This document shows, piece by piece, positions 58,786-59,570 of a DNA stretch of 59,570 bases (position 1 is the stretch's first letter; each line of letters begins with the position of its first letter). Below the pieces are notes generated by a model. It was not told where the DNA came from, did not search any database, and saw only the letters and a program-made list of their open reading frames with translations. Source of the stretch: Phoronis australis (lineage: Eukaryota; Phoronida; Phoronidae); assembly GCA_002633005.1 (NCBI GenBank), contig NMRA01000007.1, positions 243,484 through 303,053 on the forward strand, written 5' to 3'. Both the position numbers and the translations under genes were made by a program.

Positions 58786-59570
58786 TAGGTAATGACCATC
58801 GCCTCTGTTGGCCCGAACCAGAGGCGATGCAGAGGCTATAGGCGCTCTGTACGCTGGAAGCTTTTCGGCAAATTATGCCTCGCACCGACTAAACCATCAA
58901 AGTCACGTTGTTATAAATACCTTTTGCACATAGAGGAACACCTTAGGAGGTTGTCGATGTGTTTAAGTCCTTCCAACTCGAACAAATACTCCCGTTATGA
59001 AACTTTTTCTTCGATCAGTCCCCATTTCAGTTCCCAAAATCGTGAAATCAAAATTTTTGTACTGCGCACGCTCCAATTTTTACCGCGCTCGCTAGGTGAT
59101 GTGACTTCATAATCTCAATAATTTTTAAATAGGCCAAAGGTGAGCCATTGCGGTCTTGTCAGTCAAATGTTCGTTTCCAAAATGCCACCACTTATACTTG
59201 TCTTTAATTGGCGTTACTTGAAACTGTTAGTATTTCAATGAATTATTGTTTGTATTTGATAAAAATAAATGCTGTTGATATGACATTTAAAAGTCTTTGT
59301 GCACATATTTGACATTTTAATGTTTAACAACACGGCAAATAGTGCACGGCTGGTTCCCGGCAGCACATACGCAAACAGCGGGAACTTCAGCTTTCAAAGT
59401 TTGCCGGTAGGATCGCAACTTCTGACCTTCGGCCTGGTTAAAAAAATGAAAATTTTGATTTCACGATTTTGGGAACTGAAATAGGGACTGCTCGAAGAAA
59501 AAGTTTCATAACGGGAGTATTTGTTCGAGTTGGAAGAACTTAAACACATCGACAACCTCCTAAGGTGTTC
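58786..59570. mobile_element. MULE-like foldback element, copy 3 (cut by window end)
   Basis: It starts TAGGTAATGACCATCG and has the same arm, hairpin and interior as copies 1 and 2, in the orientation of copy 2. The second arm is entered at about 59460 and the window ends before its terminus. It lies upstream of the first KNL1 exon seen. Confidence 0.85.

Overview
The window is nuclear DNA from an animal. It is AT-rich, its genes are split by GT-AG introns of roughly 0.2-2 kb, and it is crowded with short non-autonomous transposons, a tRNA-derived SINE and a decayed Penelope-like retroelement. The repeat mix would suit a marine invertebrate, perhaps a non-vertebrate deuterostome, but nothing seen here fixes the species. 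No bacterial-type operon, CRISPR array, rRNA or functional tRNA gene was found.

Layout: (1) 1-25.1 kb has no convincing gene. It holds mobile elements: a MULE-like foldback element with a 9-bp target duplication, hAT-like elements with 8-bp duplications (one carrying a nested second insertion), a TTAA-flanked element, palindromic repeats, tandem relics of Penelope-like reverse transcriptase, and a SINE. (2) 25.1-32.6 kb, minus strand: GPATCH2, a G-patch nuclear protein, reconstructed as six exons with matching phases (438 aa from the first in-frame ATG seen). Decayed partial copies of its last exon lie downstream. (3) 36.7-38.15 kb, plus strand: a small two-exon gene of unknown function, divergent from GPATCH2, with a tandemly duplicated promoter-like segment. 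(4) 40.2-58.55 kb, minus strand: KNL1 (CASC5/Spc105/Spc7), the kinetochore scaffold. I reconstruct 23 exons (about 1,810 codons) from just upstream of the SILK motif to the stop codon, all joining in phase. The initiator exon is not identified and probably lies beyond the right edge. (5) 58.79-59.57 kb: another copy of the MULE-like foldback element, cut by the window end.

KNL1 is the centrepiece. PP1-docking motifs (SILK, RVSF) lie at the N-terminus, followed by about 19 MELT-like motifs in two giant exons, a 19-residue SQ-rich triplicate, a conserved Spc7-type segment, a coiled coil, and a C-terminal RWD region for docking to the MIS12 complex. Three adjacent MELT units are nearly identical in DNA (one silent difference), so the array has expanded recently. 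KNL1 (chromosome segregation) and GPATCH2 (probable RNA-processing factor) are unrelated in function, and their proximity gives no sign of a shared pathway. I found no wholly new multi-gene system. The best leads are the KNL1 repeat dynamics, the unrecognised small gene, the duplicated GPATCH2 terminal exon and the nested transposon with its empty-site comparator.
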